A program made the translations under genes and the position numbers. The notes below the pieces were generated by a model that worked only from the letters and a program-made list of their open reading frames with translations, made no database searches and had not been told where the DNA came from. 64,000 nucleotides of DNA, from positions 40,430,111 to 40,494,110 of the forward strand of contig NC_092576.1 in assembly GCF_037975245.1 (NCBI RefSeq). Reading direction: 5' to 3'. Shown one piece after another: positions 35,301 through 48,800 of this stretch (the stretch's first letter is position 1; every line of letters starts with the position of its first letter). Source of the DNA: Apostichopus japonicus (lineage: Eukaryota > Echinodermata > Holothuroidea > Aspidochirotida > Stichopodidae).

Positions 35301-36142
35301 TTCCAGAAAAATTGAATTGCGGTGTTTTAATTGAACAAATATATAGCTGAAAATAGTCAGAACGTGTACAAAGAAATACATTTGAGAATTTCTATCCAAA
35401 ATCCTGTTGTGTGTTTGCACTTGCATCATCACCTTATACACAGCAACGATGGCATCTTGGTTGTTGCATTAATGTAAGCTACCTGCAGATAAATAATGAA
35501 ACAATTTCTCGAACTTTAATGAGGTTAAGCTTTTGTAGACTTAATTGACAAACATGCGCAAGAAAAATGTTCAAGAAATGTTTAACCTCAGCATGATCAA
35601 GTCAACTTCCAATGTATACCAGTCTTTATCAATAACTGAGCATTTGTCTAATGTGGCAATATGACTCCATTTGGGTATGAACCCCTCCCCAGCAGTCCGG
35701 TAGCCTGGCGGGGCCCAAGAAACATACCCCTCTACTTTCAGACAAGTGTCCAAGATCCAATCACACGATATCCTCACATCCACTGGCCGTGTGCTATTGT
35801 ACTCACATGGAAATTAGTGTGATCATCCCTTGGTATACCTACACTGATATACTCATTTCAAACTCATGGCAAATCCCACATGGGAAACTTTAACCCAAAA
35901 TAACTAACCAACTTGTCGCCCACATACAACCAACAGTTGACAAAAGCGGGAATGTCAAAGGTAGACCACGCACCACCCGCACCACGCACCACACGAGCCC
36001 TTACTAAGTACTCCATGGTAGCTCACACCCAAGTTAACCCCATGTTCTCCTAGTAAACCCACATTATCCCACAAGGTTGTGATGACTGGGACATAAATGG
36101 TATATTCCGAAAAATACCAAAGAAATATTAACATTTGTGAAG
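29311..36142. other. Intergenic DNA without recognised genes
   Basis: AT-rich sequence upstream of the plus-strand receptor gene. A DR1-like GGGGTCAAAGGTCA lies on the minus strand at 31104-31117, and a short acidic open frame is listed separately. Other open frames have no motif support. Confidence 0.45.
30489..30617 (-). other. Short acidic open frame, 42 codons, unrecognised
   Basis: The minus strand encodes a strikingly acidic peptide starting MWDDWSDTDTIDDEDQDVLV and ending in a basic tail (QKRLG). Its composition is unlike the lysine/isoleucine-rich chance frames around it. It has a stop just upstream and no clear splice signal. It could be a piece of a transposon protein or a small exon; I cannot assign it. 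Confidence 0.25.
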
Positions 36143-36150
36143 TGACGTCA
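36143..36150. promoter_or_regulatory. Perfect CRE-like palindrome upstream of Ig-NACHT gene
   Basis: TGACGTCA lies about 590 bases upstream of the start codon of the plus-strand receptor. The same octamer stands upstream of the minus-strand Ig gene. This is a consensus match only. Confidence 0.3.
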
Positions 36151-36741
36151 TTTTACAATTTCTACAGCCCACGTAATAAATATTATTTTTCTCTGTACCT
36201 TCATTCTTAATTCGACTTTGGGAAGTTCAAACTGCCTCCTTTGCTTTAAAGAGCTTTGAGAATCGTTATGAAACGAGTTTTACTGCGAGATAACACGATT
36301 GTCTTCAGTGTTTTATCAGTTCATACTGGTTATGGTGTAAAACAGTTTCCCAGTTATTGCTATACTATGCCTAAAAGCTTTACAGTTCGCTTTTCTCATT
36401 TTCTTCGCTTTCCCTTTGATTCCTACAGAATAAACAAAATATAACCTACTATCACTGGCCTTTCGCTTTTACAATAAACACGATATATATCAGCATCACA
36501 GTTTCTTACTCTGAGATCTATAAGATGTATTGCTATATTCATTCCACTTCCCAAGTATAGATAATGAACGGTTAAACCGTCATTTTTTACTGGGTACCTC
36601 TATGAGAAACGGTTGGCAAGATAAACAACGACATACACACTGGCCTTTCGCTATAACTAGTAACCTCGAAATTGAACGTTTCATTAATTGTCACAGTTAC
36701 GTATGCTCATTCTATTTTTAGATTCTGACGTATGAAAAGAC

Positions 36742-36802
36742 ATGGCGATTCTCGACACAGGACTCTGTTTAGCATTCGCGATAATACTTGCACTATCGTC
36801 AG
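36742..36802 (+). CDS. Exon 1: signal peptide
   Basis: ATG in AAGACATGG context opens MAILDTGLCLAFAIILALSS, a canonical leader, and stops one base into the next codon at TCAG/GTGAGT (phase 1). A separate leader exon in phase 1 is typical for Ig superfamily receptors. Confidence 0.75.
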
Positions 36803-39800
36803 GTGAGTTGTAATCAAGCGAAAAAGTGGAGAAGCATTAATTACATACTAGCAGCTATACTACAGTGGCTGTACATTGTAAGAGCTTAGGTATGAATTAC
36901 CACAGTACTTTGCAAACGTGCATGTCTTTCATACTCCCATGTTTGGTTTCAATGACAAAAGAAACCAATGCATACTATGTGGGGGTATGTGTGTATGTAT
37001 GAATGACGCCCATATTGTAAACATGATATCACATTTTGAAAGCATGTATATTTCTCATACGTAGCATGCAGTTGACACTTATCGAGTAGAAAACCCCTAT
37101 TGCTTTCGGTGGAGGCCAAATATTATCTGAGGTCACCAAAGGTTACATACTTAAAACCTTGTTAGCACGATATATCATGTTATGAACCGTAGATATTTTA
37201 TTATACGTGGCATATGGATGGAATATAGTGAGTAGAAGAAACCTATTTTTGGTGGAGATCAAAGATTATCTGAGGTCACCAGAATTCAACGCTGAAAATG
37301 TTGTAAACATTACATCTCATCATAGGAAGTATGAATACTCTTTATAATTTTTTTGTGAGGAGATTATACATCACTTGAGGTCACCAGATGTCAAAGACTG
37401 AAACAATTGTTACCAAGATATCGCAAGATACGAGACACGGATACTTCTCTTATGGATGTGTTATATTGATTTTGGGGGGTTCTTTTTTGAGAGGTCAAGT
37501 ATCATCTGGGTCACCAGTGGTCAAACTTTTCTCATATGATATTCATTTAAGATATCATAGATACTTCTCATGTATAGTATGTGGATTTACCATATTAAGT
37601 ACAAGAATCCTGTAGTTTTTGGTGGAGATCAAAGTTCATGCGAGGTCACCATATGTCGATCTCTGAAATGTTGTAAACATGATTACTCAAGATAGGAATC
37701 ATGGATACTTCATAATTTTGGGACGATGAATCAAATTGAGAACCAGACCCCTATTATTGTTTGTGGAAGTATGCATTGCCACGTACAGTAGACTGACCTA
37801 TCGAATCCAAGTGCATTTTGCATTCTAGTTAGTTTTTGCCAAAGGCAGGAAGTCACCAGTGCAGTCAAGTCGGGTGTGTGTCTGCGTGTATGGGGTTGCT
37901 TTTTTTCCGCGTGTGTTTGCGTGTGCGTATGTGTATGAGAAGATATATAAAGGTTAGTAACCTCTGCAGTTCTCGTGTTTTGTTTGTGGCCTCTCTATGG
38001 TGAGTACAGGGTTTTAGGTAGGTCAAAGGTCATCTGGGGTCACTAGAGGGCAAAAATGAAAGTCTCACAATCTCCAAAACCTGAACATAAAATTATGAGC
38101 TGATATATGCATGGTAGAATAGCGTGATAGAAGGAGTGTAGGGTTTGTACACAATTTAGTGTAGGTTGGAGTTCATTTAAGATCGCCAGGTGTCAACATT
38201 TGAAATCTTTTAATACGATATATCCAGATAGGAAACTTGATTGGATCACTTGTATTGCATGTAGCTTCCCAATAAGCAGTACAATGATCTTATTGTTTTA
38301 TCGTGGAGGTCAAACTTCATTTGGGTGTTCATATGTGACAGTCTGTAAATCATTTGAAACCATGTAAACACGATATGCCAAGATAGGTTACATCACATAG
38401 CTCATATTTGGCATGTCTTACTTGTAATGGTTGCAATAACTCTATTATTTTGGGTGAAGGTCAAGAGTAATTTAGGTCAACAAAGATCATAACATTAAAT
38501 GGATCTCACCACGGTAACTAAAGGCAAATTTAGCTCTTTTATGTTAAAGAGCGCATGCAATACAAATTGTGAACAACCAAAAATGGCCCTCTGACTTTCT
38601 TTCATCGTTGTGGTAATATGTCACATGATTCCTATTGTCATCAAACCATGTAAACACTGACTTTGTGTAGATTTATACTGCTTTTCATATGCAGTGTAAA
38701 CCTCAGCCGTTGCTAGCCTGCAAACTAATATTTTGTTGCATATGTAATGATTTTAAATGCAAGAAACCGCTGAGAGGGGTTTTCCTCTGGATTTCTGTGT
38801 TCTTTAATATGTTGATTTTGTCCTTTCGTAATTGAATAATTTAACGCTTTAAGTAAATAAAATCATTGCCGTCTTCGAGAACTAACACATTGCGCATTAC
38901 TTTTTCCCCTCGAACAGCAACTTCGGTAGATGCTACAGAATGCACACAGACACAGTATGTTGAAATTGGTTCAGTGGGACTCATTCCGTGTTCCTGTAAT
39001 GGAAGCTCTTTGGCACTTGTAGCTTGGCGAAATGTTAATGAAGGGAATACCATATTACTCCATGATGGCGAGAAAAGTGGAGTTGGCTACGAATCTGGAG
39101 AATATGATATTTATCCTAACGGATCGTTACTTATAAATAACGTGACCGCGAGCCACGAATCTGTATTCCGAGTATCAACGGCAATCTCCAGTTCGGCCTT
39201 AATAATTGCGAAGATATGTGTGCACACAACCGGTATGCAGCTTTGATATTTATTCATTTTAAACATGAAGTGTCAGAACGGAAAGGAAATACGTGATAAC
39301 AAATGACATTCGCAGTCATTACCAAATAACCGCTCCCACACAATACAGTAGTAAACAAAGTAGATGAACATTTTCGTAACTATGTCGTATTTGCAATTTG
39401 CCCCTGTGTGTATGTGGGTATGTGTAAGTAGCACTTGCTTGTAAAACATTAAATAAAACAAATACCATGGTGGATTAACTTCATACTTGGTAGGTGCATC
39501 TGTCTTATTTAGTACAATAAACGCTACTCTTTCGACCGAAGGTCAAATGTCATCTGAGGTTGAAAGAGACCAAAGCTTGGAAACTTTGTAAACAAGTTAA
39601 CTCAAAACGTAGATCTTTCTTGAACTTCATACTAGGAAGTCTCAAATCCTTGTTAACATGATAACTCCAAAAACTCTAAAAACATACAGTCCTTCAAGAT
39701 ATTGAATATGTTTCAAAGAGTTGATATTTCTTGCTGTTATCTGCATTAAACAAACAAACTCACAATGGACCTAGCAATTTTTACTGGCTTAAGCATCAAG

Positions 39801-42800
39801 GGGTCAATAGGTCAAATATATTAAAAGGTCTCAAAATTGTTCAAATTCTCTATGGTTTATACTAGATGATGTAAGCTCCAGCAGTAGGATGTTTAAATGT
39901 TTCAAAGTGTATAAACAATGTCATGTAACTCTTATTCAGAAACATGAATTATTAAAGGGATGGTAGGTGACAGCCGATTTGCTTTCTCAAAAAAAAATGT
40001 CCATTTGCTCATACTGTACATCTATGTGTCTATATTTCACATATGAAGCCTGTTCTTTCCTGGAAATTGATTCATTTTGAAAGAAAAATTATACTGTAAA
40101 ACCCTTACAAGTGACCTCATTGGTTGACGCCCACAAGGAATTGCTACAAATAATAGCTAGATTTTTTTTATCATTTCTGGCTTTCACTAAATTCTGCAGA
40201 AAAAAAAAATCTGGAGAAAAAATCACTTGCTCTACTTTAGTCAGACAGTTATATGTGGAATTTTGAGAAAATTGTATGAAAAGGAGTCACAAAGACAATT
40301 GGCTTTCTAGTTTAATATATCGTACGCTTGCAGTCTATAAGCGAAATGCCATTTGTAAGACTTATTTTGATATTTCTATCATTAAATATGCGTGCTATTT
40401 AATGGTTAATAAAGTTATCTCTAAAAGATTGGCGAAAGAATGCACTACATTTTTCTTCTTCTTTTTTTGGTGTAGCTTTAATTGCAGTTTGGCAAAAGTA
40501 AGATAGAAAACCATTTTATAAGTATTACTGATAGTCTTTCCGACATGTGCCAACAAGGGGCTTCACAGTTAACGTTCGTTGCACTCTTTTTTTTTTTTTT
40601 TGGGGGGGGGGTAAGTTTTGATCGATGGGTATAGTAGGCGGGTTCCTTTTGCATATTGTTAACTTGTTGACAGGTTGGGGACTTGTTACTTTCTTCTAAG
40701 AAAAGGAAATTGTGACTTCATATTTTTGCGCCTTTTCTGAGGCTTTTTCAGTGTTCCTAAAATATACATCCAAGTTAGTTGGATACGTTGCATAATCGGA
40801 TACTCTTAAATTAGAAATGAAGAAAGCAGAACAAGCTGTACAGGTCTAGTGAACAATTGAGGACAAGAATAAAACAAGCACTTTAGCACTGTACGAATAG
40901 TACAACTCATTAAATCTTTTAAACGGAGAAGAGTGTACCAAATCGTTAACTTACCTAAAACGGTATTTTTTTTGTATGCATACCGGTAAATTTATGTCTT
41001 TAATGGCTTTGATAAAACAGTTTTGTTCCCGGTTATGGTGATTAAGTCGTGTCTCTCGTATATTTCAGTAGGTAGGTTTTTAGATTTGAAGCGGAGCGAT
41101 AGTCCCACTGTTAGTGTCACAGTATTCATACAGGTATATATATCAGAACGGTACAGTAACATTTTCCTTTAAGATGGTAAAGAGTGTCTAATATTATTAG
41201 CTTACATCTTACTGTATTTCATTTGACACCATCGGGGCATCGCGTAATGCTGTATTATTCCTATAGATATGTTTTGCCAAGAAAGAACTGTAATGTATTA
41301 ACCCTCTTGGATATAATGGTAAAATTCATTTCCTTTAACGGTCTGTGTATGTCGGGTCTCTCTTTGATTTCCATAGTAAGGTCATCAGGTGCACCGCAGA
41401 GCGTAGGTCTCAATACAAGCGGGATACTACTGCATACTTGTGTAATGTATACTGTAGCAAATAGCTGTACATTGATCTAAATTGTTAGGCGCGAGTAACT
41501 ATATTGTACAACATTATGTAATATTGTGTATCCCATTGGATACATGATTTATACATTGTTAACATTTTAATAAATGATTTTTTAGCTCAAACTTTGATAT
41601 GGAATCATTTACATAGCCTGTTTCATACATAAACAGGTCCCCAAATTATACGTTTTGATCTGCTAAAGGATAAAATTGTAACCCAAAAATGCAGAAAATT
41701 TCCCAAAATTAACTTTCAGTCATGAGATGGTATTCTTTGTTGTTCTTTTGTTTTAGTGAAACCAGCTATAACCATTCCCGTCATCGAGGAGTGCTCAAAT
41801 ATATACGGTACTACCTGTGTCAGGTCGACAGCCGATTCCGTTGAGGTAAACTGCTTTGTCAGAGATAGCCGTCCCGCAGTCAACTCGAGTTGGACGATAA
41901 GAACTCATGGTGGCGATCACACCCTACCATCAAACTACAGGAATTTCACAACTGATAATGTAACATATACATCACATGTTACAACGACGTTCTCTTTCGG
42001 GGTGTCATCTGTTTTAAGTCTTCTGGTTTGCCGAGCGGATAGTGTACCACTGAATATGGTGGGAGAAGAAAACGTTATTTTGATTGAAAAAGAGATTGAT
42101 TACACTTCCTTGGCAAATCCCATTAGAAAATATTTGAAGATCCATTCACCGATGAATTTATCCTGTAAAGACCTTGGATTTAATATAGTCATTTGGAAGT
42201 GGTCACCTCAAAAATATGCTTTTGAAACTCTGTATGCTAGCATCTTTCAGAATATTAATCACACAATAATCAGCAACAAGGAATACAAGCTAAAAGATGA
42301 GGGCAGTCTTTCTCTACAGAACACGTTGGTAGAACACGAAGGACTCTACGCGTGTGTTCACGATAACGGTGTCAGTGGAGGCGTGGTTTTGTACGATGTG
42401 CTTGTGATGGGTACGATGGTTTATATCATTTTATCTTTGATGCTTCTCAGTCACTACTGTATCACCACTGGGTCTTTGCAAATATACGTTTCCCAAATTG
42501 CGTTATACTTTGTTAAATATTATACATATGCTTAATGCTACATAAAGTCGTTTTCGTGGAATGCCGTATTACAATATATGTGCTCGTTTGGGCAGATTGT
42601 TTGATTCCTTCATTCTTTATACCATTCGACCTCGTTATAGTTCTAGGATTAAACACTCGAAATCTTACACCAAATAGGCTATACAAATATATAATATATT
42701 TGATGTATCATTTCCTTTCAGTTGATCCAACTCCAAATTTTCCAGCCATAGATGGATGTAATCACCAGCAATATTGCGTCCTGGAGAAACAACCTCAGGA

Positions 42801-45800
42801 CGTTTTGACTTGCTCGGTGCTAGGAATAAGACCTAAAGTGGCTCTTGAATGGAGAGCCGTTCGAGAGGAAACAGTCATTGACTTTACACAACATCAATTT
42901 AAGGAGACACAGATGGGTGACTTGTATGATATATCTCTGACGGTTAATGTTGACTTTCCTCTAACAACTCAAAATAAAGTTACCGTAGAGTGTCGCGCTG
43001 TAGGAGAGAATGCTGAACTATTCAGTCTTTCTACGAAGATTGATCTGCTCTTTCCAAATGGTAAGTTAATACACGTCGCATTAAATGCGCAGCTTTGTGA
43101 AGTGTTTCCATGATTACTTGTTGTTTATGACCATTCCGTATTGTTGTTTTATTTACAGTGCTTCCCACGGAACAGAGATCAAACACCTCCACAACAACCA
43201 TAATCGCCGTATTGGTCACAATGATCATCATCATTATCACAGTCGCTGTGGTGATTGTATGCAGAATAAGAGGTACATAATACTATTAATGTTACATGAT
43301 TTACATATATTTTGATTATATGTGTATATAACTATTTTTCAACTACAACATAAATGCATACTAACATAGAATACTAGACGTACTTATAATATGTCAACAT
43401 AGGAAGCATGATTATAGGGATTATAATATGTACAGAAAACTTTGTGATACTGAATTCCTTTACTATTGAATGAATGTACGTGTCCATCATGCAAAACACA
43501 TATGACGTATGCACAAACAGTCGTCTTAAAGTTGTTTTCTGGTAGATTGAACACTGCACAACTCTTGTTCAAGATTATGATTTCATTATAGTGAAACATT
43601 AACGATAACGATAATTATTTTCCAATAAACTATACTAATTTTCTCATGTGTTTTTTCTATATAAATAGAACAGAGGATGCAGGGTTCATTGCACAATTAC
43701 TTTGGGGTCAAATTGATCCACTATAATTGCATGTATTTCTGTTCGAGAACTGAACTTCAGAATTACCGACAATTGTTAGTTGTAAAACATTCACACAAAC
43801 CATGCAAGTCAAGTAAGATTTTTTCCATGACAACATCTTTAGCTACCCACAACATTCTACATCAGGATTTTTAATACATTTTTGTATTCTTTACAGCGAG
43901 GAAAATTAAAATGAAACGAATTAAGGATGGTGATGCAGAAAGTGAGGTAATGTTTATTAATAAAATGTACTTTCTTTTTATAACTGAAGTAGGCTGTCAC
44001 TATATTCTTCAAGAAGAAAACTAGGTTACACTTTTCGCGGTTCTTGACTGAAATTGATTTGTAACTAACCAAATATTCATGAGACTGTCTTGTCGCTTTC
44101 ATCATCTAAAGATGTAAGCAAGTATTTATTATACACTGAAGCATTTTGATATATATAACTATATGCGATAAATTCACATTCGACATTGTCGGAATTATTG
44201 CTGTTGTCCCTCTTGCAACCAACAGTCATATTGTGTAATATTTCGGTATACATTCTTCGCTAAAAAGATACATCATATCGGCAACAGTACAATGAGTGCT
44301 ACACAGCTTCCATTTAATTCAACGAATTGTAGACAATTAGCTGTATATAAAAATCAAACGTAGAAAGAGGAGATCGCTATGAGAAGTATTATTGATGCAA
44401 AATATAAGACTTTATGTTATCGTTTTAAAGTATATTAAAACCAGTGGTATGTTTTTTTCTTTTTCACAGGGTATCCCAATGCTGGAAAATGGTATGTGTT
44501 GCAGAAAATATTAACTTGACTTTAACATCGTTGATTGGTAATATACATTACACTAACAAAACAAAGAACATGTAATTTGTCGTGATGTGATCAACATTTT
44601 GTAAGCACCTAACATCGTAAACACTGTATTGTAGTAACAATTATGTAATCCTACGTGATTCCAAGATACTGCGCATTATCGCTAAATTATGAATACACAC
44701 ATAGACACACTCTATTCTGGTGGATGATATGTTAATGATACTTGTCATGTAGTTCTACCAAAGGATATCTAACACATGTCACTGATGGATAAGTTGATAT
44801 TTTGTATTTATCTAAAATCTTTATCGTGAAGAGTCTGGTTAATTTAGAGTGACGCTGCCCGCCAGAAAGGGTTAAGTTTGATACATTTTATTTCAAATTT
44901 ATTTAACGAGTCCATATATTTGAAACTTATTATATACATTGCTAACCATTAACCTTTTTTATCACAGAATACTCGAAGAAAGCTGAGCGTTTCATCGAAC
45001 ATTTAAAAGCAAACTATGAAATATTGTACGATTCTGTGCAACCAATCCCCTACATTAAAGATAGGATGTATTGCGTGGACAAGGTATTTGTTGAGGGCGG
45101 TATTGGATATATGACAGGTTTATCCGAAGGAAAGGCACAGTGGGATAAATTGTTATCCTATCAAGAATTAGTAAAAAAAAACTGTTTAAAAACAAAGCGA
45201 CAGATTCTTGAAGGTGAACCTGGCTTCGGCAAGTCAACGTTGACTTTACAGTTACTTTATGACTGGTGCAAATCCATCCCTACATCACCGTTAAAGGAAG
45301 TAGACGTTATTATATATTTACGTCTACGGCAACTTGGAGGAGTTAAATCGATTTTTAGTGCGATTAGACAATTCATTCTACCGAGGGATTCAAATATCAG
45401 TGAGGAAGATATAAACGAACTATTGAATCAAATGAAATCCGTGTTGGTTTTACTTGATGGCTTTGATGAGTATCCCGATCAAGAAAGTACAGGAACAGAC
45501 ATTTATCACATCATGAAGAAAAATATGTTTCAGGGATTTAACGTCATTTTAACGACAAGACCCTCTTGTGTACCACAAGAACTTGCACCTCACTCCGATC
45601 GTGTTCGGCTTACAGGGTTCGGTGAAGAGGCGCGCAGAAAGTATGTTGAAAAGGCGGTTATTGGAAAATGTGGAAAAGCTGTTGATAGCATTATGAGAAA
45701 ATTGCGGAAAAACCCTGTTCTTGATGACCTCTGTCAAGTCCCACTCTTCTTTGTCATGTTTGCACACATGACGCACGAAAAAGTACAACTTGTGACATTA

Positions 45801-48800
45801 AATTCCGTAACTAGTTTCTTCCGTTTCATGATAGCTTCTTTTCACAGCCACATGAGAAATAAAATGAAAGACGAAAACGTAGAAAAGTTCCAGTTTATGG
45901 AAAATGAACACAAAGATCTTGATAAAATCGCTTTTGAAGCTTTGAGTGGAAAGAACCAGAAAATTGTTTGGGATCGTGAGCAGCTTCGCAATCAGCTAGG
46001 ACATGAATTTTACGATCAATATATTCGTATTGGAATTTTAGTGGAAGAAGAAATTCTAAATATTCCAGATACATTGTACCCACAAAGCCATATTCAGTAC
46101 AAAAGAGAAGTTCGTTTTTATCACAAACTATTTTGTGAATGGTACGCTGCTCATTACGTTGCTGAACAATTAGCAAGTGGACGAATTGATTCTATTCACA
46201 ATTTTCTGCAGAATGTAGATCCTTTTGATCTACAATATGTGTACAGATTTGCGTGTGGTCTTAACAACATTGCAGCGGAAAAAATCATCCAATACTTGCA
46301 GAATGAGATTGAGGGTAAAAAATTCGCAATTTTGTGCATGCTAGAACAGGAAGACAAAACTGACAGATTTATAAAAATAGTGTCTGATCTTGTTTTGTCT
46401 AGTGTTACGACCATTAGTAAGGATGAGAGCAAACTACTGCAGAGATCGACACTTCAAATACTGGATGTTGCATCAAAAAAGCAGGTAATGCAGTTACGAT
46501 TCGTCAAGTTTGTATTTAATATTAGGACGCTAATAAATAATGTAGACCCCCAACTAAAAGTGAGGGACATCAAATCAACCCTTGGAAGCATGTTTACAGT
46601 AGACGATCGAACTATCAGCAACCAAAATGTCTTCATTATTGAATACTAAGAATGTCAAATACGATGATAGTACCATACAGTCCACGTTCTTACTTTGGCA
46701 AGAGTCACATCACCAAACTCAGAGTGGTTGTAAACTACTGTACTGAATGTAGATGCATTTATTTAAAGAACATTGATTAATATATGTACTCTGTGATTAT
46801 ATTTTACTGAGGAAACTTTACTTTGTACATATAAACTAAAGCGATACTCCAAGGCAGCTATTTGAGATCACATTCATTCAATATTATGTTCGTTATTCTT
46901 AATTTTTTTAGGTTTCATTATGGACGCTGTGTCTTGAATCAGTATGAAAATAAACGTATTTGCGAAACAATCCAGGTGACGACAATATTATATACCTGGA
47001 TTGAAACAATTAAACTTATATTTAATTATGTATCGGCTGAATAAAAATAATTGGAAGAGTAGTATTTATTTAAACCGCTGTCATCACTATGTATGAATAA
47101 TTAATTCCATGCAAACATTTTCGTTTAGGTTCCAATCTCCTGTTTATTACTGGATAAGAGCCTTTCCGAAGCCAGTGACGAAGGTATTAGTCTAGAATCT
47201 GGGTTTCATATTCCAGTTCTGTCGACAATTAAGAAGATAACAATCAGATCAGAAAAGGGAACAGAATTAACGAATGACCAAGTGCTAGGAGTGGTTAGTT
47301 ATGCACAACAATGTCATAAGCTAACGAAATTGATGTAAGTACAAATGTTATACGTCAAGACATTCTGATCTTAAATCATTCGGTGAAGTAGAAATGTAAA
47401 CTTTTAATAATAATTTTGAAATATAATAACTCATATTTGTTGCTTATCTCACTAAATGTTATATAAATAAAATGTAACGTACGTGTGAATCAATACGTCA
47501 ATAGAATCATCATACTCCGAGTTATTCGACAATATATTCAACTAGTCTTGTATAAACGAAAAACAAATTAATTGAACTATACACTAGTTCATATCGCTTA
47601 ATTATATTGAAATGACTTCCTTTTTTGCCCTCAGATTCGTTGACTGTCTGCTACCACTTTCATTTTCTATGGAATTTTTATCTTCTTTCCTGAAATCAAA
47701 ACATCCTCAAGGTATGATCGGACTCATTTAAACAAAAACAGAACAGTTAATTTCAGAGTACTTTTAATTAACAAAATAAAAGAAAGCGGAAGTATCAAAT
47801 TTAAAAAAACACAAAACTCAGCCAGTGCAGCTGCTTAATGTTGGTAACTGAAGCAAGTATAACTAGCATGATATGATATTTGACTTATAAAGGAAGTAAC
47901 TACTCAACATTGCATGCTCAACATTGTATGCTCATGAAAAACAAAATTGTTTCCATTTCATTCTTAATCAAACTATGCCAATAAAAATAATAAAATGATG
48001 ATAGAAATATACGTTTAGTTTGAATTTGTTTTTGAAATAGTTTTTAGCTATTTTAGATAAGTTAACCAGATTTTTCTTTTGTTTGCGAAGTTGCTAATAA
48101 AAAATATTAAGCATTCTAAACATCTAAGCACTTCATTCTTAATCAAAATTGGCAAATTAAAAAAAAATGATAATAGAAGTACACATTTACTTTCAAATTT
48201 TTATTTGAAATAGTTTTTAGCTATTCAGATAAGTTAACTACATATTTCTTTTCTTTGCAAAGTTGGTAGGAAAATCTTCAGCATTCTAAAACATCTAAAT
48301 ATTTCATAGTTATAACGGAAGTGTTGGGAATATTTTATGTAGTTAAAGTGATATGGTTTTCGTCTTTTCCAGTCATGTGGCAAACATCCAAGCATGAATT
48401 TAGTTTAGACATCTCAACAGGCACATGGAAGCTCCGCAACTCTCAAGAATCATTGGTACTTACCGTAAGTTACTGCGGCAGAATATTTAATATCTAACTT
48501 AATTGTTTCTGATACAGAAATATTGGTTTTGCGCTTTTACATGATATGTTTACATATCAAGTGCAACCAGGATAAATTAGTGCTTTTTAAAGTTCAGATG
48601 TTACATTTTCATAGCTAAATAAGAATGAAATATGCGATACAAATAACGTATCACCCCCACCCAATAATTAAGAACAATTTGTTTTCTCCTGGATACAAAA
48701 AACAAATACAAAGTGGGTAAACAAATTTGTTATAGTTCTCTTGGCTTTTAACGTAAGGTGAAAGTGTTCTATTCTGAACGGTATTTTTTTGGTGATTGAT

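Larger units (their letters stand above)
36803..38917 (+). other. Intron 1 with degenerate AGGTCA-rich repeat
   Basis: The 2.1-kb first intron is largely a diverged tandem repeat, listed separately. A TG-alternating tract lies around 37875-37940. Confidence 0.6.

Noticed and set aside
41184-41480. 98-codon frame in intron 2 as a possible further Ig exon
   Set aside because: It has no paired cysteines with a core tryptophan, and exon 2 already joins exon 3 in phase.
43669-43874. Possible extra cytoplasmic exon after AAATAG with a compatible phase
   Set aside because: The frame runs to a stop without a usable donor, and the exon at 43897 connects cleanly without it.
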